Below, in pieces: positions 18,556 through 28,011 of a stretch of 64,000 nucleotides of DNA. Source of the DNA: Glaciibacter superstes DSM 21135 (GTDB lineage: Bacteria; Actinomycetota; Actinomycetes; Actinomycetales; Microbacteriaceae); assembly GCF_000421145.1 (NCBI RefSeq), contig NZ_ATWH01000001.1, positions 1-64,000 of the forward strand, in the 5' to 3' direction. Position 1 is the stretch's first letter, and each line of letters begins with the position of its first letter. The translations under genes were made by a program, and so were the position numbers. The notes under the pieces were generated by a model that did not search any database, was not told where the DNA came from, and saw nothing but the letters and a program-made list of their open reading frames with translations.

Positions 18556-18618
18556 ACCGAGCCGTGACTTATGCACCTTAAATCACGCTTGGAAGGTCCT
18601 CAGCTCACAGCTCGGCGT
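18556..18618. repeat. Element 1, 3' hairpin repeat (beside the stop of the AbiEi/DUF559-type gene)
   Basis: Outer arms CCGAGCCGTGA (18557-18567) and TCACAGCTCGG (18605-18615), one mismatch; inner arms ACCTT and AAGGT (18575-18579, 18593-18597). It begins 7 bp beyond the 18626 stop codon. The whole 62-bp segment aligns with the reverse complement of 19618-19682 at about 44 of 62 positions by hand count, with no gaps. The two segments are thus an inverted repeat flanking the gene. Confidence 0.8.
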
Positions 18619-18625
18619 TGCGATG

Positions 18626-19543
18626 TCAGCCGCGCCAGCCACGCGCCATGAGAACAGAGCGCACGCGACGGATCAGGCCTCGTCCAGAGTCTTTCAGGTC
18701 GTCATCAGTGATCCGCACTACGCGCCATCCTGCGTCTTCGAACAGTTCCCGCCTCGTGATGTCCGACCGAAATCGCTTCCGCTCGCGATGCGCATCACCC
18801 TCGTAGTCGACACCTGCGCGAAACTCCGGCCAGGCGAGATCGGGATGAAGCGTGAATGGCGCCGCGACCACGACCTCGAAGTTGGTCACCGGCTCGGGAA
18901 ACTTGGCCTCGATCAAGAGCAGCCGCGTTTGAGTCTCCTTGGGTGAATCAACGCGCGCACGGGCGAGAGCCGCTGCCTGTCGAAGAGTGCGGCATCCCCT
19001 CCTGCCGATCAGTGACGCGGCAGTCGTGACAAGCTCCGACGGTGTGTAGCGAGGCGTCTTCCCCGCACAAAGGAAGTCGGCCACCTCTACGAGCTGCCCG
19101 AGCTTCAGGATGGTGCCGAGGTCGATCCAGGTCTGCAACGGCGTCGTCACAGGGAGCGCATCGAGCAACTCCACATCCATTCGACCGACAGCAAGTTCGT
19201 GTCCGATCACGCCCTCCATCTGCGGCGCTCGGCTGCCTGCGGGAACCGTGACGTGGAGCCGCAGGTCGGATTGGAGATGATAGGGGAGCGGGAATCCGTG
19301 GAGCATCGCCGCGGTGACGTGGCTGAATACCTGGCCCCGCGGCATCCGTGCTGCGTATGCCTCGGTCAGGGACGTGACCGATCTGATTCCAGAGTCACCA
19401 GTGGCTGGCATGCGAACACCACGGTACGGAGCAGTCAGATCGGCACCTCGCAGACGGCTCCGACCGATACCTCGCTCACGCGCTTCAGCATAAAGGAACG
19501 GCGCCAGGGTGAGGTCGCGCGGCAACCTGATGCGTTCAGCCAT
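18626..19543 (-). CDS. AbiEi-like / DUF559 (Vsr-like) nuclease-fold protein, element 1
   Basis: 305 residues from ATG 19543; an ATG eight codons upstream is less likely. The N-terminal half resembles the AbiEi-type antitoxin/transcriptional fold (YRGVRMP, VFSHVTAAMLHGFPLP, LPVTTPLQTWIDL). The C-terminal third looks like the DUF559/Vsr branch of the PD-(D/E)XK fold: SPKETQTR (200-207), DLAWPEFRAGVDYEGD with Asp235 and Glu248, a basic ERKRFRSD, then GWRVVRIT. Whether it cuts DNA is unknown. It sits between map and mtlR inside an inverted pair of hairpin repeats, a layout repeated at 32677-33863. Confidence 0.75.
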   Translation of the reverse strand: MAERIRLPRDLTLAPFLYAEARERGIGRSRLRGADLTAPYRGVRMPATGDSGIRSVTSLTEAYAARMPRGQVFSHVTAAMLHGFPLPYHLQSDLRLHVTVPAGSRAPQMEGVIGHELAVGRMDVELLDALPVTTPLQTWIDLGTILKLGQLVEVADFLCAGKTPRYTPSELVTTAASLIGRRGCRTLRQAAALARARVDSPKETQTRLLLIEAKFPEPVTNFEVVVAAPFTLHPDLAWPEFRAGVDYEGDAHRERKRFRSDITRRELFEDAGWRVVRITDDDLKDSGRGLIRRVRSVLMARGWRG

Positions 19544-19617
19544 CCCCCGATAGTGCCGCAAACCCATCGTTGCCGTCGCAAGTTATCCACAGGCACGGTT
19601 CGCGTGCCGCAGCGCTG

Positions 19618-19682
19618 ACGCCGAACCGTGAGCTGAACACGTTCCCTCGCGATGGGAAGGTGCACAAGTCACGGTTCGGCGA
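19618..19682. repeat. Element 1, 5' hairpin repeat
   Basis: Outer arms CGCCGAACCGTGA (19619-19631) and TCACGGTTCGGCG (19669-19681) form a perfect 13-bp stem; inner arms TTCCC (19642-19646) and GGGAA (19654-19658) extend it. The repeat lies 75 bp before the start of the AbiEi/DUF559-type gene and 26 bp beyond the map stop codon. It is the inverted partner of 18556-18618. Confidence 0.8.
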
Positions 19683-19707
19683 GAGCGCCACGCCGTGAGC
19701 GCAGGAA

Positions 19708-20541
19708 TTACGGCAGGGGGACGGGCGAGACACCGAGGGGCGCAAGGCCCGCCGCACCACCGTCGGCGGCGGTCAGCACCCAGATACCGTCCTTGTGCAC
19801 GGCGACACTGTGCTCCCAGTGTGCGGCGGCCTTTCCGTCGCTGGTCGCGACGGTCCAGTCGTCGTCGCGCACATAGGTGTCAATGTCGCCGAGTACCACC
19901 ATCGGCTCGATCGCGACCACCAGACCCGGCTTGACCTCTGGCCCGCGCTGGCGCACCCGATAGTTGAACACGGGTGGAGCTTCGTGCATCGAGCGTCCGA
20001 TCCCGTGCCCGACGTAGTCCGTGAGGATCCCGTAGGTGCCCTGGGACTCGATGTAGTCCTCGATGGCCTCGCCCACCTCGTTGAGATGGCGTGCACCGGC
20101 CAACCGCGCGATTCCGTGCCACAACGATTGCTCGGTGACCTCGACAAGCCTCTGGCGATCGGCAACCAACTCAGGTTGCGCGGGATCGGGGACGACCAGG
20201 CTGAAGGCCGCGTCACCGTTCCACCCGTCGATGACGGCGCCGCTGTCGACCGAAACGAGATCACCGGGCGCGATGGCGCGTGTGTTCGGGATGCCGTGCA
20301 CGACATCGTCGTTCACGGAAGCGCACACCGTGTGACGGTAACCGGGCTCAAGCTTGAAGTTCGAACTTCCGCCGCGCGCGGTGATGGCCGCCTCCGCAGC
20401 CGCGTCGATGTCGAGCGTCGTCGCGCCTGCCCGCAGCACAGCTCGTGCAGCATCGAGAGACGCCGCGGTCGCCAACCCCGGTGCCACCATGAGGCGCATC
20501 TGCGCCGGTGATTTGTAGATCGACTTGCGGAGCATACTCAA
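19708..20541 (-). CDS. map: Methionine aminopeptidase, type I
   Basis: 277 residues. It removes the N-terminal Met from nascent proteins. Metal-ligand regions are present: [22 protein letters not shown] (two Asp), [17 protein letters not shown] (His), AIEPMVV (Glu) and [11 protein letters not shown] (Glu). The length is that of single-domain type I enzymes. It is the last gene of the spc operon block and overlaps adk by 4 bp. Downstream, the usual neighbour infA is displaced by element 1 and the mannitol cluster. Confidence 0.96.
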   Translation of the reverse strand: MSMLRKSIYKSPAQMRLMVAPGLATAASLDAARAVLRAGATTLDIDAAAEAAITARGGSSNFKLEPGYRHTVCASVNDDVVHGIPNTRAIAPGDLVSVDSGAVIDGWNGDAAFSLVVPDPAQPELVADRQRLVEVTEQSLWHGIARLAGARHLNEVGEAIEDYIESQGTYGILTDYVGHGIGRSMHEAPPVFNYRVRQRGPEVKPGLVVAIEPMVVLGDIDTYVRDDDWTVATSDGKAAAHWEHSVAVHKDGIWVLTAADGGAAGLAPLGVSPVPLP

Positions 20542-21164
20542 GCGGCGTCGTCGATACCGCGCTCGGCGAGAGCCGCGCGCACGCGAGCGCTCACCTCATC
20601 GACCGAGCCAAGCCCATCAACCTCGACGACCAGGCCGCGCGCTTTGTATGCCGCGATGACCGGTTCCGTCTGGTCATGGTAGACATCCTGGCGGTGACGG
20701 ATGACCTCTTCCGTGTCATCCGACCTGCCCTGCTCCTGCGCTCGCTTGAGAAGCCGTGCCACGACGGCATCCGGATCTGCCACCAGTTGCACGACGGCAT
20801 CGAGCGACGACCCGGTCTCTGCCAGGATCCTGTCGAGTTCGAGCACCTGATCCGCGGTTCGCGGATACCCGTCGAGCAGGAAGCCAACGAGAGCGTCGTC
20901 CTGGTGCAGGCGATCCCGCACGATGGCGTTGGTCAGCGAGTCCGGAACATACGAACCGGACGACACGATCTCCTGCACCTGCACGCCGAGATCCGTGCCC
21001 TCTTTGATATTCGCGCGGAAGATGTCCCCGGTCGAAATGGCAGGGATGTCGAACGCCTCCGCCAGGACCGCCGCCTGGGTTCCCTTGCCCGCCCCTGGGG
21101 GACCGACGATCAGAAGCCGGGCACCGCCGTGAAGAGGCCGTTCACGGCCGTCTCGCACGGTCAC
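20538..21164 (-). CDS. adk: Adenylate kinase (short LID form)
   Basis: 208 residues from a GTG start. The P-loop [10 protein letters not shown] is at 21-30, [14 protein letters not shown] is the AMP/LID-proximal segment, and the zinc-type LID insertion is missing, as in other actinobacterial enzymes. It balances ATP, ADP and AMP. It overlaps the secY stop and the map start by 4 bp each. The N-terminus before ARLLIVG is longer than usual; a GTG two codons in (21158) is an alternative start. Confidence 0.95.
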   Translation of the reverse strand: MTVRDGRERPLHGGARLLIVGPPGAGKGTQAAVLAEAFDIPAISTGDIFRANIKEGTDLGVQVQEIVSSGSYVPDSLTNAIVRDRLHQDDALVGFLLDGYPRTADQVLELDRILAETGSSLDAVVQLVADPDAVVARLLKRAQEQGRSDDTEEVIRHRQDVYHDQTEPVIAAYKARGLVVEVDGLGSVDEVSARVRAALAERGIDDAA

Positions 21165-22483
21165 CGGAGAAGACCCTCATAGTGACGCTGTTGCAGTTGC
21201 GAGTCGATCTGCTTGACCGTCTCCAGACCGACGCCGACGATGATCAGGAGGCTGGCGCCACCGAACGGGAAGTTCTGGTTGGCACCGATCAGCACAAATG
21301 CAATGAGCGGAATCAGCGACACCAGCCCGAGGTACAGCGCACCAGGAAGCGTGACACGCGTCAGGACGTAGTCGAGGTACTCCGCAGTGGGCCGACCGGC
21401 ACGGATGCCGGGGATGAACCCGCCGTACTTCTTCATGTTGTCGGCAACTTCCTCCGGGTTGAAGGTGATCGCGACGTAGAAGTACGTGAACCCGATGATG
21501 AGCAAGAAGTACATCAGCATGTAGAGCGGCTGATCCCCCTGCACCAGGTAGGTGTTGATCCAGGTGACCCATTCGGCCGGTGCTTCACCAGCTTGCGGCT
21601 GGTTGAACTGGGCGATGAGCGCCGGGAGGTACAGGAGCGACGACGCGAAGATGATCGGGATGACCCCGGCCATGTTCACCTTGATCGGAATGTACGTGTT
21701 GTTACCGCCGTACGTGCGCCGACCGACCATCCGTTTGGCGTATTGCACAGGTACACGGCGTTGCGATTGCTCAACGAAGACCACCGCCGCAGTGATCACG
21801 AGTCCGACCAGGATCACGATGATCAGGGTGTCGATGCCCTTCTGCTGTCCGATCGCACCGAGCGAGCTCGGGAACAGGGCGGCGATCGACGTGAAGATCA
21901 GGAGCGACATGCCGTTGCCGACGCCGCGCTCGGTGACCATCTCGCCCATCCACATGATCACACCGGTTCCGGCGGTCATGGTGAGAACCATCAGCAGGAT
22001 GGCGTACCAGGCATCGTTGGTGAGCAGTTGAGAACACTCTGGAGAACCGGATGACCCGAAAAGTGCACCGCTCCTGGCCACCGTGATCAGGGTGGTCGAC
22101 TGCAGTACGCCCAGCGCGATCGTGAGATAGCGGGTGTACTGCGTCAGCGTGCTCTGGCCGGTCTGGCCTTCCTTGTACAGCGTGTCGAAGTGTGGGATGA
22201 CAACGCGAAGCAGCTGGACAATGATCGATGCCGTGATGTACGGCATGATCCCGAGAGCGAAGATGGAGAGCTGAAGAAGCGCGCCACCGCTGAACAGGTT
22301 CACCAGCTGGTACAGACCGCTGGCATCCTGGTTCGCAGCAAGGCAGGATTGCACGTTCTGGAAGTCGACGAACGGCGTCGGAATGAACGAACCGAGCCGG
22401 AACAGGGCTATGACAGCGAGTGTGAACCCGATCTTCTTGCGAAGGTCCGGCGTGCGGAAGATTCGCGCAATGGCGCTAAACAA
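21161..22483 (-). CDS. secY: Protein translocase subunit SecY
   Basis: 440 residues with the ten membrane helices of the Sec channel. Hallmarks are [21 protein letters not shown] at the N-terminus, [15 protein letters not shown] (plug/TM2 region), [24 protein letters not shown], and [20 protein letters not shown] before the last helices. It pairs with SecE and SecG, encoded elsewhere. It lies between rplO and adk, the normal actinobacterial order. Confidence 0.98.
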   Translation of the reverse strand: MFSAIARIFRTPDLRKKIGFTLAVIALFRLGSFIPTPFVDFQNVQSCLAANQDASGLYQLVNLFSGGALLQLSIFALGIMPYITASIIVQLLRVVIPHFDTLYKEGQTGQSTLTQYTRYLTIALGVLQSTTLITVARSGALFGSSGSPECSQLLTNDAWYAILLMVLTMTAGTGVIMWMGEMVTERGVGNGMSLLIFTSIAALFPSSLGAIGQQKGIDTLIIVILVGLVITAAVVFVEQSQRRVPVQYAKRMVGRRTYGGNNTYIPIKVNMAGVIPIIFASSLLYLPALIAQFNQPQAGEAPAEWVTWINTYLVQGDQPLYMLMYFLLIIGFTYFYVAITFNPEEVADNMKKYGGFIPGIRAGRPTAEYLDYVLTRVTLPGALYLGLVSLIPLIAFVLIGANQNFPFGGASLLIIVGVGLETVKQIDSQLQQRHYEGLLR

Positions 22484-22500
22484 AAGGCCTCCAGTTAATA

Positions 22501-22572
22501 GCGTCGATCGAGCTTGTCGAAATCACACCAGCGAAATTCTCGACTGGTGGTCCAACAAGCTCGACCAGCGTC
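22501..22572. repeat. Intergenic hairpin of the CTCGACAAGCTCGA type, copy 2
   Basis: TCGAGCTTGT (22508-22517) pairs with ACAAGCTCGA (22555-22564), and an inner stem CACCAG (22526-22531) with CTGGTG (22544-22549) extends it. It fills most of the 96-bp gap between rplO and secY. It shares the TCGAGCTTGTCGA core with copy 1 at 10245-10280. Confidence 0.65.
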
Positions 22573-22579
22573 TACGGAC

Positions 22580-23284
22580 TTACTTGACAGAGCCACCTGC
22601 GGCAACGATCTTCTGCTCGGCTGAGCCGGAGACCTTGTCGACTGCAACGTTCAGCTTAACGGCAATGTCCCCGTTACCGAGAACCTTGACCTTCTCGTTG
22701 TTGCGCACAGCACCCTTGGAGACCAGGTCCGCAACAGTTACTTCGCCGCCCTTCGGGTACAGTTCTGCGAGCTTCTCCAGGTTGACGACCTGGTATTCGA
22801 CCCGGAACGGGTTCTTGAAGCCGCGGAGCTTCGGGGTGCGCATGTGCAACGGCATCTGCCCACCCTCAAAACCGATCTTCACGTTGTAACGTGCCTTCGT
22901 GCCCTTGGTTCCACGGCCCGCGGTCTTACCCTTGGAGCCTTCACCGCGGCCGACGCGCGTTTTTGCCGTCTTCGACCCGGGAGCCGGACGAAGGTGGTGA
23001 ACCTTCAGTACGTGCTCGCGGCTCTCGGCCGGTTCGGCTGGGGCCTTCTTGGGGGCTGCAGCCTTCTTCGGGGCGGTTGCCTTGGCTGCCGGCTTCTCAG
23101 CGGCAGCGGCGGTGTCGTCCTTCTTAGCTGGAGCCTTCTTCTCGGCAGCGGCCTTGGCTGGCGCCTTGTCGGCGGCGGCCTTGGCCGGAGCCTTCTTCTC
23201 AGCAGCAGCCTTGGGGGCTGCAGCCTTCTTCTGTGTGGCGGGCTTGTCAGCTGTCTTCTTGACAGCGTCCTTCTCGTCAGCCAT
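22580..23284 (-). CDS. rplO: 50S ribosomal protein L15 with Ala/Lys-rich N-terminal extension
   Basis: 234 residues, where bacterial L15 usually has about 145-150. The canonical part starts near residue 88 with [36 protein letters not shown] and continues with [18 protein letters not shown] and AGGSVK. Residues 1-87 are repeats of Ala, Lys and Pro in [13 protein letters not shown] units, resembling histone H1 or HU tails. The ATG overlaps the rpmD stop, so the extension is part of the same frame. L15 is a late-assembly large-subunit protein. Confidence 0.96.
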   Translation of the reverse strand: MADEKDAVKKTADKPATQKKAAAPKAAAEKKAPAKAAADKAPAKAAAEKKAPAKKDDTAAAAEKPAAKATAPKKAAAPKKAPAEPAESREHVLKVHHLRPAPGSKTAKTRVGRGEGSKGKTAGRGTKGTKARYNVKIGFEGGQMPLHMRTPKLRGFKNPFRVEYQVVNLEKLAELYPKGGEVTVADLVSKGAVRNNEKVKVLGNGDIAVKLNVAVDKVSGSAEQKIVAAGGSVK

Positions 23285-23469
23285 TAGTCAATCTCCTCGA
23301 CCTTCACCAGGTGAGCAACGGTGTTGACGTAGCCGCGGTTCTGCGAGTTGTCCTCACGAACAACGACGTCGCCAATGCGCTTGAGACCCAGGCTGCGAAG
23401 CGTGTCGCGCTGGTTCTGCTTCTCACTAATTTTGGACTTGATCTGTGTCACCTTGAGGCGCGCGGCCAT
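23284..23469 (-). CDS. rpmD: 50S ribosomal protein L30
   Basis: 61 residues, full length: [37 protein letters not shown]. It starts at the last base of the rpsE stop and runs into rplO, so translation is coupled. Confidence 0.97.
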   Translation of the reverse strand: MAARLKVTQIKSKISEKQNQRDTLRSLGLKRIGDVVVREDNSQNRGYVNTVAHLVKVEEID

Positions 23470-24203
23470 CAGGCACCTGCCTTTGCTGTCGCTGCAGCTG
23501 CTGCTGCATCGGCTTCGGCACGCAGGAAACGGGCCGGGGCCACGTCTTCATAGGGCAGGCCACGGCGAGCCGCAACCGCACGCGGCTCTTCGAGCTGGTG
23601 CAGGGCCTCCACCGTGGCGTGCACGATGTTGATGGTATTCGAGGAACCGAGCGACTTGCTCAGCACATCGTGGATCCCGGCGCACTCGAGCACGGCGCGA
23701 ACCGGACCACCGGCGATAACACCGGTACCGGCCGCGGCCGGGCGCAGCAGGACAACGCCGGCTGCGGCCTCGCCCTGCACGGGGTGCGGGATGGTCAGGC
23801 CGACACGGGGAACGCGGAAGAAGTTCTTCTTCGCTTCCTCGACGCCCTTGGAGATAGCGGTCGGGACCTCGCGGGCCTTACCGTATCCGACGCCGACCAT
23901 TCCGTTGCCGTCTCCGACGACCACGAGCGCGGTGAAGCTGAAGCGACGACCACCCTTGACCACCTTGGAGACGCGGTTGATGGTGACAACGCGCTCCAGG
24001 AACTGGCTCTTGTCTGCGTCACGGCTGCCGCGATCACGGTTGGGATTGCGCTCGCGACCGCCGCGACGAGCCTCACGAGGCTCGTTCTGCGGCGGTGCCG
24101 TCGAAGCGGCGGTCTCCACAGGTGTCTCTGCGACTGCAGCCACCTCGGTCTCCTTGTCTGGTGTAGCGGCCTTGACTGGCGTGTTACTGGTGTCTGTGCT
24201 CAC
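23469..24203 (-). CDS. rpsE: 30S ribosomal protein S5 with extended termini
   Basis: 244 residues. The canonical S5 starts near 66 with [43 protein letters not shown] (double-stranded RNA-binding domain) and continues with [25 protein letters not shown]. About 65 N-terminal residues are acidic/Ala-rich and then [16 protein letters not shown]. The C-terminus ends in an Ala-rich tail. S5 helps keep decoding accurate. It overlaps rplR by 4 bp. Confidence 0.97.
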   Translation of the reverse strand: MSTDTSNTPVKAATPDKETEVAAVAETPVETAASTAPPQNEPREARRGGRERNPNRDRGSRDADKSQFLERVVTINRVSKVVKGGRRFSFTALVVVGDGNGMVGVGYGKAREVPTAISKGVEEAKKNFFRVPRVGLTIPHPVQGEAAAGVVLLRPAAAGTGVIAGGPVRAVLECAGIHDVLSKSLGSSNTINIVHATVEALHQLEEPRAVAARRGLPYEDVAPARFLRAEADAAAAAATAKAGA

Positions 24204-24571
24204 AGGTTCAATCCACCCTCTCGAGCTCCCTCGGCGATAGCAGCGACGCGACCTGCGTACTTGCTTCCACCACGGTCAAATACAACGGCTTCGATTCCGG
24301 CGGCCTTGGCACGCTCTGCGACCAGTTCGCCGACCTTACGCGCCTTGGCGGTCTTGTCGCCGTCAAAGGTGCGCAGATCCGTCTCGAGCGTGGATGCAGA
24401 CGCGAGGGTGTGACCCTTCGCGTCATCAACGACCTGCACGAAGACGTGGCGGGCCGAACGCGTGACGACCAGGCGCGGACGCAGTGCCGTGCCTTCGATC
24501 TTCTTGCGCAGGCGTGTGTGCCTGCGGCCGCGGGCTGCGGACTTGCTCTTGCCTCTAGTTCCGAGACCCAT
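24200..24571 (-). CDS. rplR: 50S ribosomal protein L18
   Basis: 123 residues: [46 protein letters not shown], then [36 protein letters not shown]. It binds 5S rRNA with L5. It lies between rplF (2-bp gap) and rpsE (4-bp overlap). Confidence 0.98.
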   Translation of the reverse strand: MGLGTRGKSKSAARGRRHTRLRKKIEGTALRPRLVVTRSARHVFVQVVDDAKGHTLASASTLETDLRTFDGDKTAKARKVGELVAERAKAAGIEAVVFDRGGSKYAGRVAAIAEGAREGGLNL

Positions 24572-24573
24572 GG

Positions 24574-25110
24574 TTACTTACCAGCCTTTCCGGCCTTACG
24601 ACGGACAATCTCGCCGGCGTAGCGCACACCCTTGCCCTTATAGGGCTCAGGCTTGCGAATCTTACGGATGTTGGCGGCGACCTCGCCGACGGCCTGCTTG
24701 TCGATACCGCTGACAGTGAGCTTGTTCGTGCCCTCGACGGTCAGGCTGATGCCGGCGGGCGGGTCGACCTGGACCGGGTGCGAGAAGCCGAGCGCGAACT
24801 CGATCGAGCTGCCCTTCTGAGCTACGCGGTAACCGGTGCCGACGATCTCGAGTCCCTTGGAGTATCCCTGGGTGACACCGATGATCTGGTTGGCGATCAG
24901 GGTCCGGGTCAGGCCGTGCAGCGAACGCGACTCGCGCTCGTCGTCCGGGCGGGTGACCAGAACCTGGGCGTCCTCGACCTTCACCTCGATCGGGTTGGCG
25001 ACGGTGAGCGAAAGCTCACCCTTCGGACCCTTGACCGTGATCAGCTGGCCGTCGGCCGTGACGGTGACGCCGGCCGGAATTTCAATGGGAAGTCTTCCAA
25101 TACGCGACAT
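24574..25110 (-). CDS. rplF: 50S ribosomal protein L6
   Basis: 178 residues, normal length: [53 protein letters not shown], and the C-terminal [20 protein letters not shown] that contacts the sarcin-ricin region. It lies between rpsH and rplR in the spc operon. Confidence 0.98.
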   Translation of the reverse strand: MSRIGRLPIEIPAGVTVTADGQLITVKGPKGELSLTVANPIEVKVEDAQVLVTRPDDERESRSLHGLTRTLIANQIIGVTQGYSKGLEIVGTGYRVAQKGSSIEFALGFSHPVQVDPPAGISLTVEGTNKLTVSGIDKQAVGEVAANIRKIRKPEPYKGKGVRYAGEIVRRKAGKAGK

Positions 25111-25116
25111 GTCTGG

Positions 25117-25515
25117 CTACCACACGTAGGCGAGGACTTCTCCGCCTACGCCCTTCTTCTCAGCCTGGCGGTCGGTAAGCAGACCGCTGGAGGTGGACAG
25201 GATGGCGACGCCGAGTCCGCCGAGCACGGTGGGGATCTCAGTCGAGCGTGCGTAGACACGCAGGCCCGGCTTGGAGACCCGCTTGATGCCGACGATCGAG
25301 CGCTCGCGGTTCGGTCCGAACTTGAGGCTCAGCGTCAGGGTCTGGCCGACCCGTGCTTCCGAGACATCCCATGCCGAGATGTAACCCTCGCTCTTGAGGA
25401 TGTCAGCGATGTGCGCCTTGAGCTTGCTGTGCGGCATCGACACGGTGTCGTGGTACGCCGAGTTCGCGTTGCGCAGTCTGGTCAGCATGTCTGCGACCGG
25501 ATCTGTCATTGTCAT
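25117..25515 (-). CDS. rpsH: 30S ribosomal protein S8
   Basis: 132 residues: [42 protein letters not shown] and the conserved tail [26 protein letters not shown]. It nucleates the central domain of 16S rRNA and in enterobacteria represses the spc operon. Only 92 bp separate it from rplE, too little for rpsN, which often lies here. Confidence 0.98.
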   Translation of the reverse strand: MTMTDPVADMLTRLRNANSAYHDTVSMPHSKLKAHIADILKSEGYISAWDVSEARVGQTLTLSLKFGPNRERSIVGIKRVSKPGLRVYARSTEIPTVLGGLGVAILSTSSGLLTDRQAEKKGVGGEVLAYVW

Positions 25516-25607
25516 TGTGGTGCCTTTCTCGCCTGGTTTCGTTCACCCGGTACACGGATGACGACCTGTGGTGGTGACAGGGCTGGACGGTTGTCCGGCC
25601 CCGGGTG

Positions 25608-26192
25608 TTACTGGCTGTCCGCTGCCTTGAACGGGAAACCGAGCGACTTGAGCAGCGCGCGGCCTTCATCGTCGCTGTTCGCGGTGGTCACGACCGTGAT
25701 GTCCATTCCGCGGACGCGGTCGATCCTGTCCTGGTCGATCTCGTGGAACATCGACTGCTCCGTGAGGCCGAAGGTGTAGTTGCCGCTGCCGTCGAACTGC
25801 TTGTCCGAGAGGCCGCGGAAGTCACGGATACGGGGAAGTGCGAGGCTCAGCAGGCGGTCGAGGAACTCCCACATGCGGTCGCCACGCAGTGTGACGTGCG
25901 CGCCGATGGGCTGGCCCTCGCGCAGCTTGAACTGTGCAATCGACTTGCGCGCCTTGGTGACCTGCGGCTTCTGGCCGGTGATCTTGATGAGGTCCGCAAC
26001 AGCGCCGTCGATGATCTTGCCATCGCGGGCCGCCTCGCCGACACCCATGTTCACGACGATCTTGGTGAGCGTCGGGATCTGGTGCACGTTGGTGAAGCCG
26101 AGCGTCTTGCCGAGTGCGGCAGAGAGCTCAGTCTGGTACTTCTGCTTGAGTCGCGGCTGGATTTTGCCAGTCACGGTTGCAGTATCGGTCAT
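25608..26192 (-). CDS. rplE: 50S ribosomal protein L5
   Basis: 194 residues: [77 protein letters not shown] and [25 protein letters not shown]. It links 5S rRNA to the central protuberance. Its ATG shares one base with the rplX stop. No rpsN follows. Confidence 0.98.
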   Translation of the reverse strand: MTDTATVTGKIQPRLKQKYQTELSAALGKTLGFTNVHQIPTLTKIVVNMGVGEAARDGKIIDGAVADLIKITGQKPQVTKARKSIAQFKLREGQPIGAHVTLRGDRMWEFLDRLLSLALPRIRDFRGLSDKQFDGSGNYTFGLTEQSMFHEIDQDRIDRVRGMDITVVTTANSDDEGRALLKSLGFPFKAADSQ

Positions 26193-26551
26193 TACAGGTC
26201 CTTACCGCTCTTCTTGGCGTAACGAACACGAACCGTCTTGGTGACGCCGTCTTTCGCTACCTCTTCGTTGCGGAAACCGACGCGAGTCGGCTTCTTCGAT
26301 TCCGGGTCGATGAGCGCGACGTTGGACACGTGAATCGGTGCCTCCATCGTCTCGATACCGCCGGTCTTCGTGCCGCGCTGGGTCTGCCCGACGCGCACGT
26401 GCTTCGTGATGAAGTTGATGCCCTCGACGATGACGCGGTTCTTCTCGACCTGCACCTCGATGACCTTGCCCTGCTTGCCTCGGTCGCCTCCGCGAGCCTG
26501 GCTGCGGCCGCTGATGACCTGAACTAGGTCACCCTTCTTGATTCTGGCCAT
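26192..26551 (-). CDS. rplX: 50S ribosomal protein L24
   Basis: 119 residues with the KOW motif in [12 protein letters not shown]...[13 protein letters not shown] and then [36 protein letters not shown]. It is an assembly initiator for the large subunit and sits at the tunnel exit. Three base pairs from rplN. Confidence 0.97.
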   Translation of the reverse strand: MARIKKGDLVQVISGRSQARGGDRGKQGKVIEVQVEKNRVIVEGINFITKHVRVGQTQRGTKTGGIETMEAPIHVSNVALIDPESKKPTRVGFRNEEVAKDGVTKTVRVRYAKKSGKDL

Positions 26552-26554
26552 GAC

Positions 26555-26923
26555 TTAGATAACCTCCGGTGCCAGCGAGATGATCTTCATGAACTTCTTG
26601 TCGCGGAGTTCGCGACCGACCGGTCCGAAGATGCGGGTGCCACGGGGGTCACCGTCGCTCTTCAAGATCACTGCGGCGTTCTCATCGAACTTGATGTACG
26701 AACCGTCTGGACGACGGGTCTGCTTCTTGGTGCGGACGATGACCGCCTTGACGATATCGCCCTTCTTGACGTTGCCGCCCGGGATCGCATCCTTCACCGT
26801 CGCGACGATGACGTCGCCGAGACCGGCGTACCGGCGCCCTGAGCCACCGAGTACACGGATGGTCAACAGTTCCTTGGCACCCGTGTTGTCGGCGACCTTG
26901 ACTCGTGATTCTTGCTGAAGCAC
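26555..26923 (-). CDS. rplN: 50S ribosomal protein L14
   Basis: 122 residues, full length: [55 protein letters not shown] and [28 protein letters not shown]. It forms intersubunit bridges and is the binding site of RsfS. It is the first gene of the classical spc operon, 32 bp after rpsQ. Confidence 0.98.
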   Translation of the reverse strand: MLQQESRVKVADNTGAKELLTIRVLGGSGRRYAGLGDVIVATVKDAIPGGNVKKGDIVKAVIVRTKKQTRRPDGSYIKFDENAAVILKSDGDPRGTRIFGPVGRELRDKKFMKIISLAPEVI

Positions 26924-26955
26924 TTCTAACTCCTTCTATCAAGCAAGCGCGAGGC

Positions 26956-27258
26956 TTACTTGGCCTTCTCGAGAATCTCGACCAGGCGCCAGCGCTTGGT
27001 GGCGCTCAGCGGACGGGTCTCACTGATCAGGACCAGGTCGCCGATGCCGGCCGAGTTCGCCTCATCGTGTACCTTCAGCTTGGACGCACGGCGGATGACC
27101 TTGCCGTACAGGGGGTGCTTCACGCGGTCCTCGACCTCGACGACGATGGTCTTCTCCATCTTGTCGCTGGTCACGTATCCGCGAAGCGTTTTGCGGTAGC
27201 CGCGAACGAGGCCTTCTGTAGCCTCGGCTGCGACGACCTTCTCGTCAGTCTTCGCCAT
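26956..27258 (-). CDS. rpsQ: 30S ribosomal protein S17
   Basis: 100 residues. [45 protein letters not shown], then [29 protein letters not shown], an OB fold. It binds the 5' domain of 16S rRNA. Two base pairs separate it from rpmC. Confidence 0.98.
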   Translation of the reverse strand: MAKTDEKVVAAEATEGLVRGYRKTLRGYVTSDKMEKTIVVEVEDRVKHPLYGKVIRRASKLKVHDEANSAGIGDLVLISETRPLSATKRWRLVEILEKAK

Positions 27259-27260
27259 GA

Positions 27261-27590
27261 CTAGGCCTCCTTCGTCTCGTCGGCGTCAGCTGCGGCATCC
27301 GTTGATGCCTCGGCCTTGGCCTTCTTGGTCTTCTTCTCGGCCTTGGCCGGGGCCTCCACTGCGACCGGGGTCGCACGGATGCCGAGCTCGCGTTCACGGA
27401 CGACCGTGTAGATGCGAGCGATGTCGCGCTTGACAGCGCGCAGGCGGCCGTGGCTCTCGAGCTGGCCGGTGGCCGACTGGAAGCGCAGGTTGAACAGCTC
27501 TTCCTTGGCTTTCTTCAGCTCTTCGACCAGTCGGTCGTCTTCAAATGTGTCGAGCTCGTCTGGGGCGAGCTCCTTGGATCCGATCGCCAT
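27261..27590 (-). CDS. rpmC: 50S ribosomal protein L29 with charged C-terminal tail
   Basis: 109 residues from the ATG at 27590, chosen because [38 protein letters not shown] is canonical and the ATG shares a base with the rplP stop; the frame is open further upstream but that part only mirrors rplP. L29 is usually 60-80 residues. Here a Lys/Ala/Glu-rich tail of about 35 residues follows ([17 protein letters not shown] and DADETKEA). L29 sits beside the tunnel exit and contacts SRP and trigger factor. Confidence 0.96.
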   Translation of the reverse strand: MAIGSKELAPDELDTFEDDRLVEELKKAKEELFNLRFQSATGQLESHGRLRAVKRDIARIYTVVRERELGIRATPVAVEAPAKAEKKTKKAKAEASTDAAADADETKEA

Positions 27591-28009
27591 TATGCGTCGC
27601 CCTCCTCGCGCTTGATGATGCGTGCCTTGAGAGGCAGCTTGTGAATTGCACGGGTGAGCGCTTCGCGAGCGACGTCGTCTGAGACACCGCTGAGCTCGAA
27701 GAGCACGCGACCCGGTTTGACGTTGGCAACCCACCACTCAGGTGAGCCCTTACCGGAACCCATGCGGGTCTCGGCCGGCTTCTTCGTGATCGGGCGGTCG
27801 GGGTAGATGTTGATCCACACCTTTCCGCCGCGCTTGATGTGACGGGTCATTGCGATACGAGCGGACTCGATCTGACGGTTCGTCACGTAGGCGGGTGTCA
27901 GGGCCTGGATGCCGTACTCGCCGAACGACACCGTGGTGCCGCCGGTTGCGTGGCCGGTCCGGCCAGGGTGGTGCTGCTTACGGTGCTTGACTCTGCGTGG
28001 AATCAACAT
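27590..28009 (-). CDS. rplP: 50S ribosomal protein L16
   Basis: 139 residues, normal length: [61 protein letters not shown] and [28 protein letters not shown]. It is a late-assembly protein near the peptidyl transferase centre and A-site tRNA. It is coupled to rpmC. Confidence 0.98.
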   Translation of the reverse strand: MLIPRRVKHRKQHHPGRTGHATGGTTVSFGEYGIQALTPAYVTNRQIESARIAMTRHIKRGGKVWINIYPDRPITKKPAETRMGSGKGSPEWWVANVKPGRVLFELSGVSDDVAREALTRAIHKLPLKARIIKREEGDA

Positions 28010-28011
28010 GG

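Noticed and set aside
18512-18556. C/T-rich tract after mtlR as a triplex or recombination site
   Set aside because: It is irregular and has no mirror symmetry; probably only low-complexity intergenic DNA next to the element 1 repeat.
21182-22054. Plus-strand frame opposite secY rich in Asp/Arg/His
   Set aside because: Shadow of the membrane-protein codons on the opposite strand; not protein-like.
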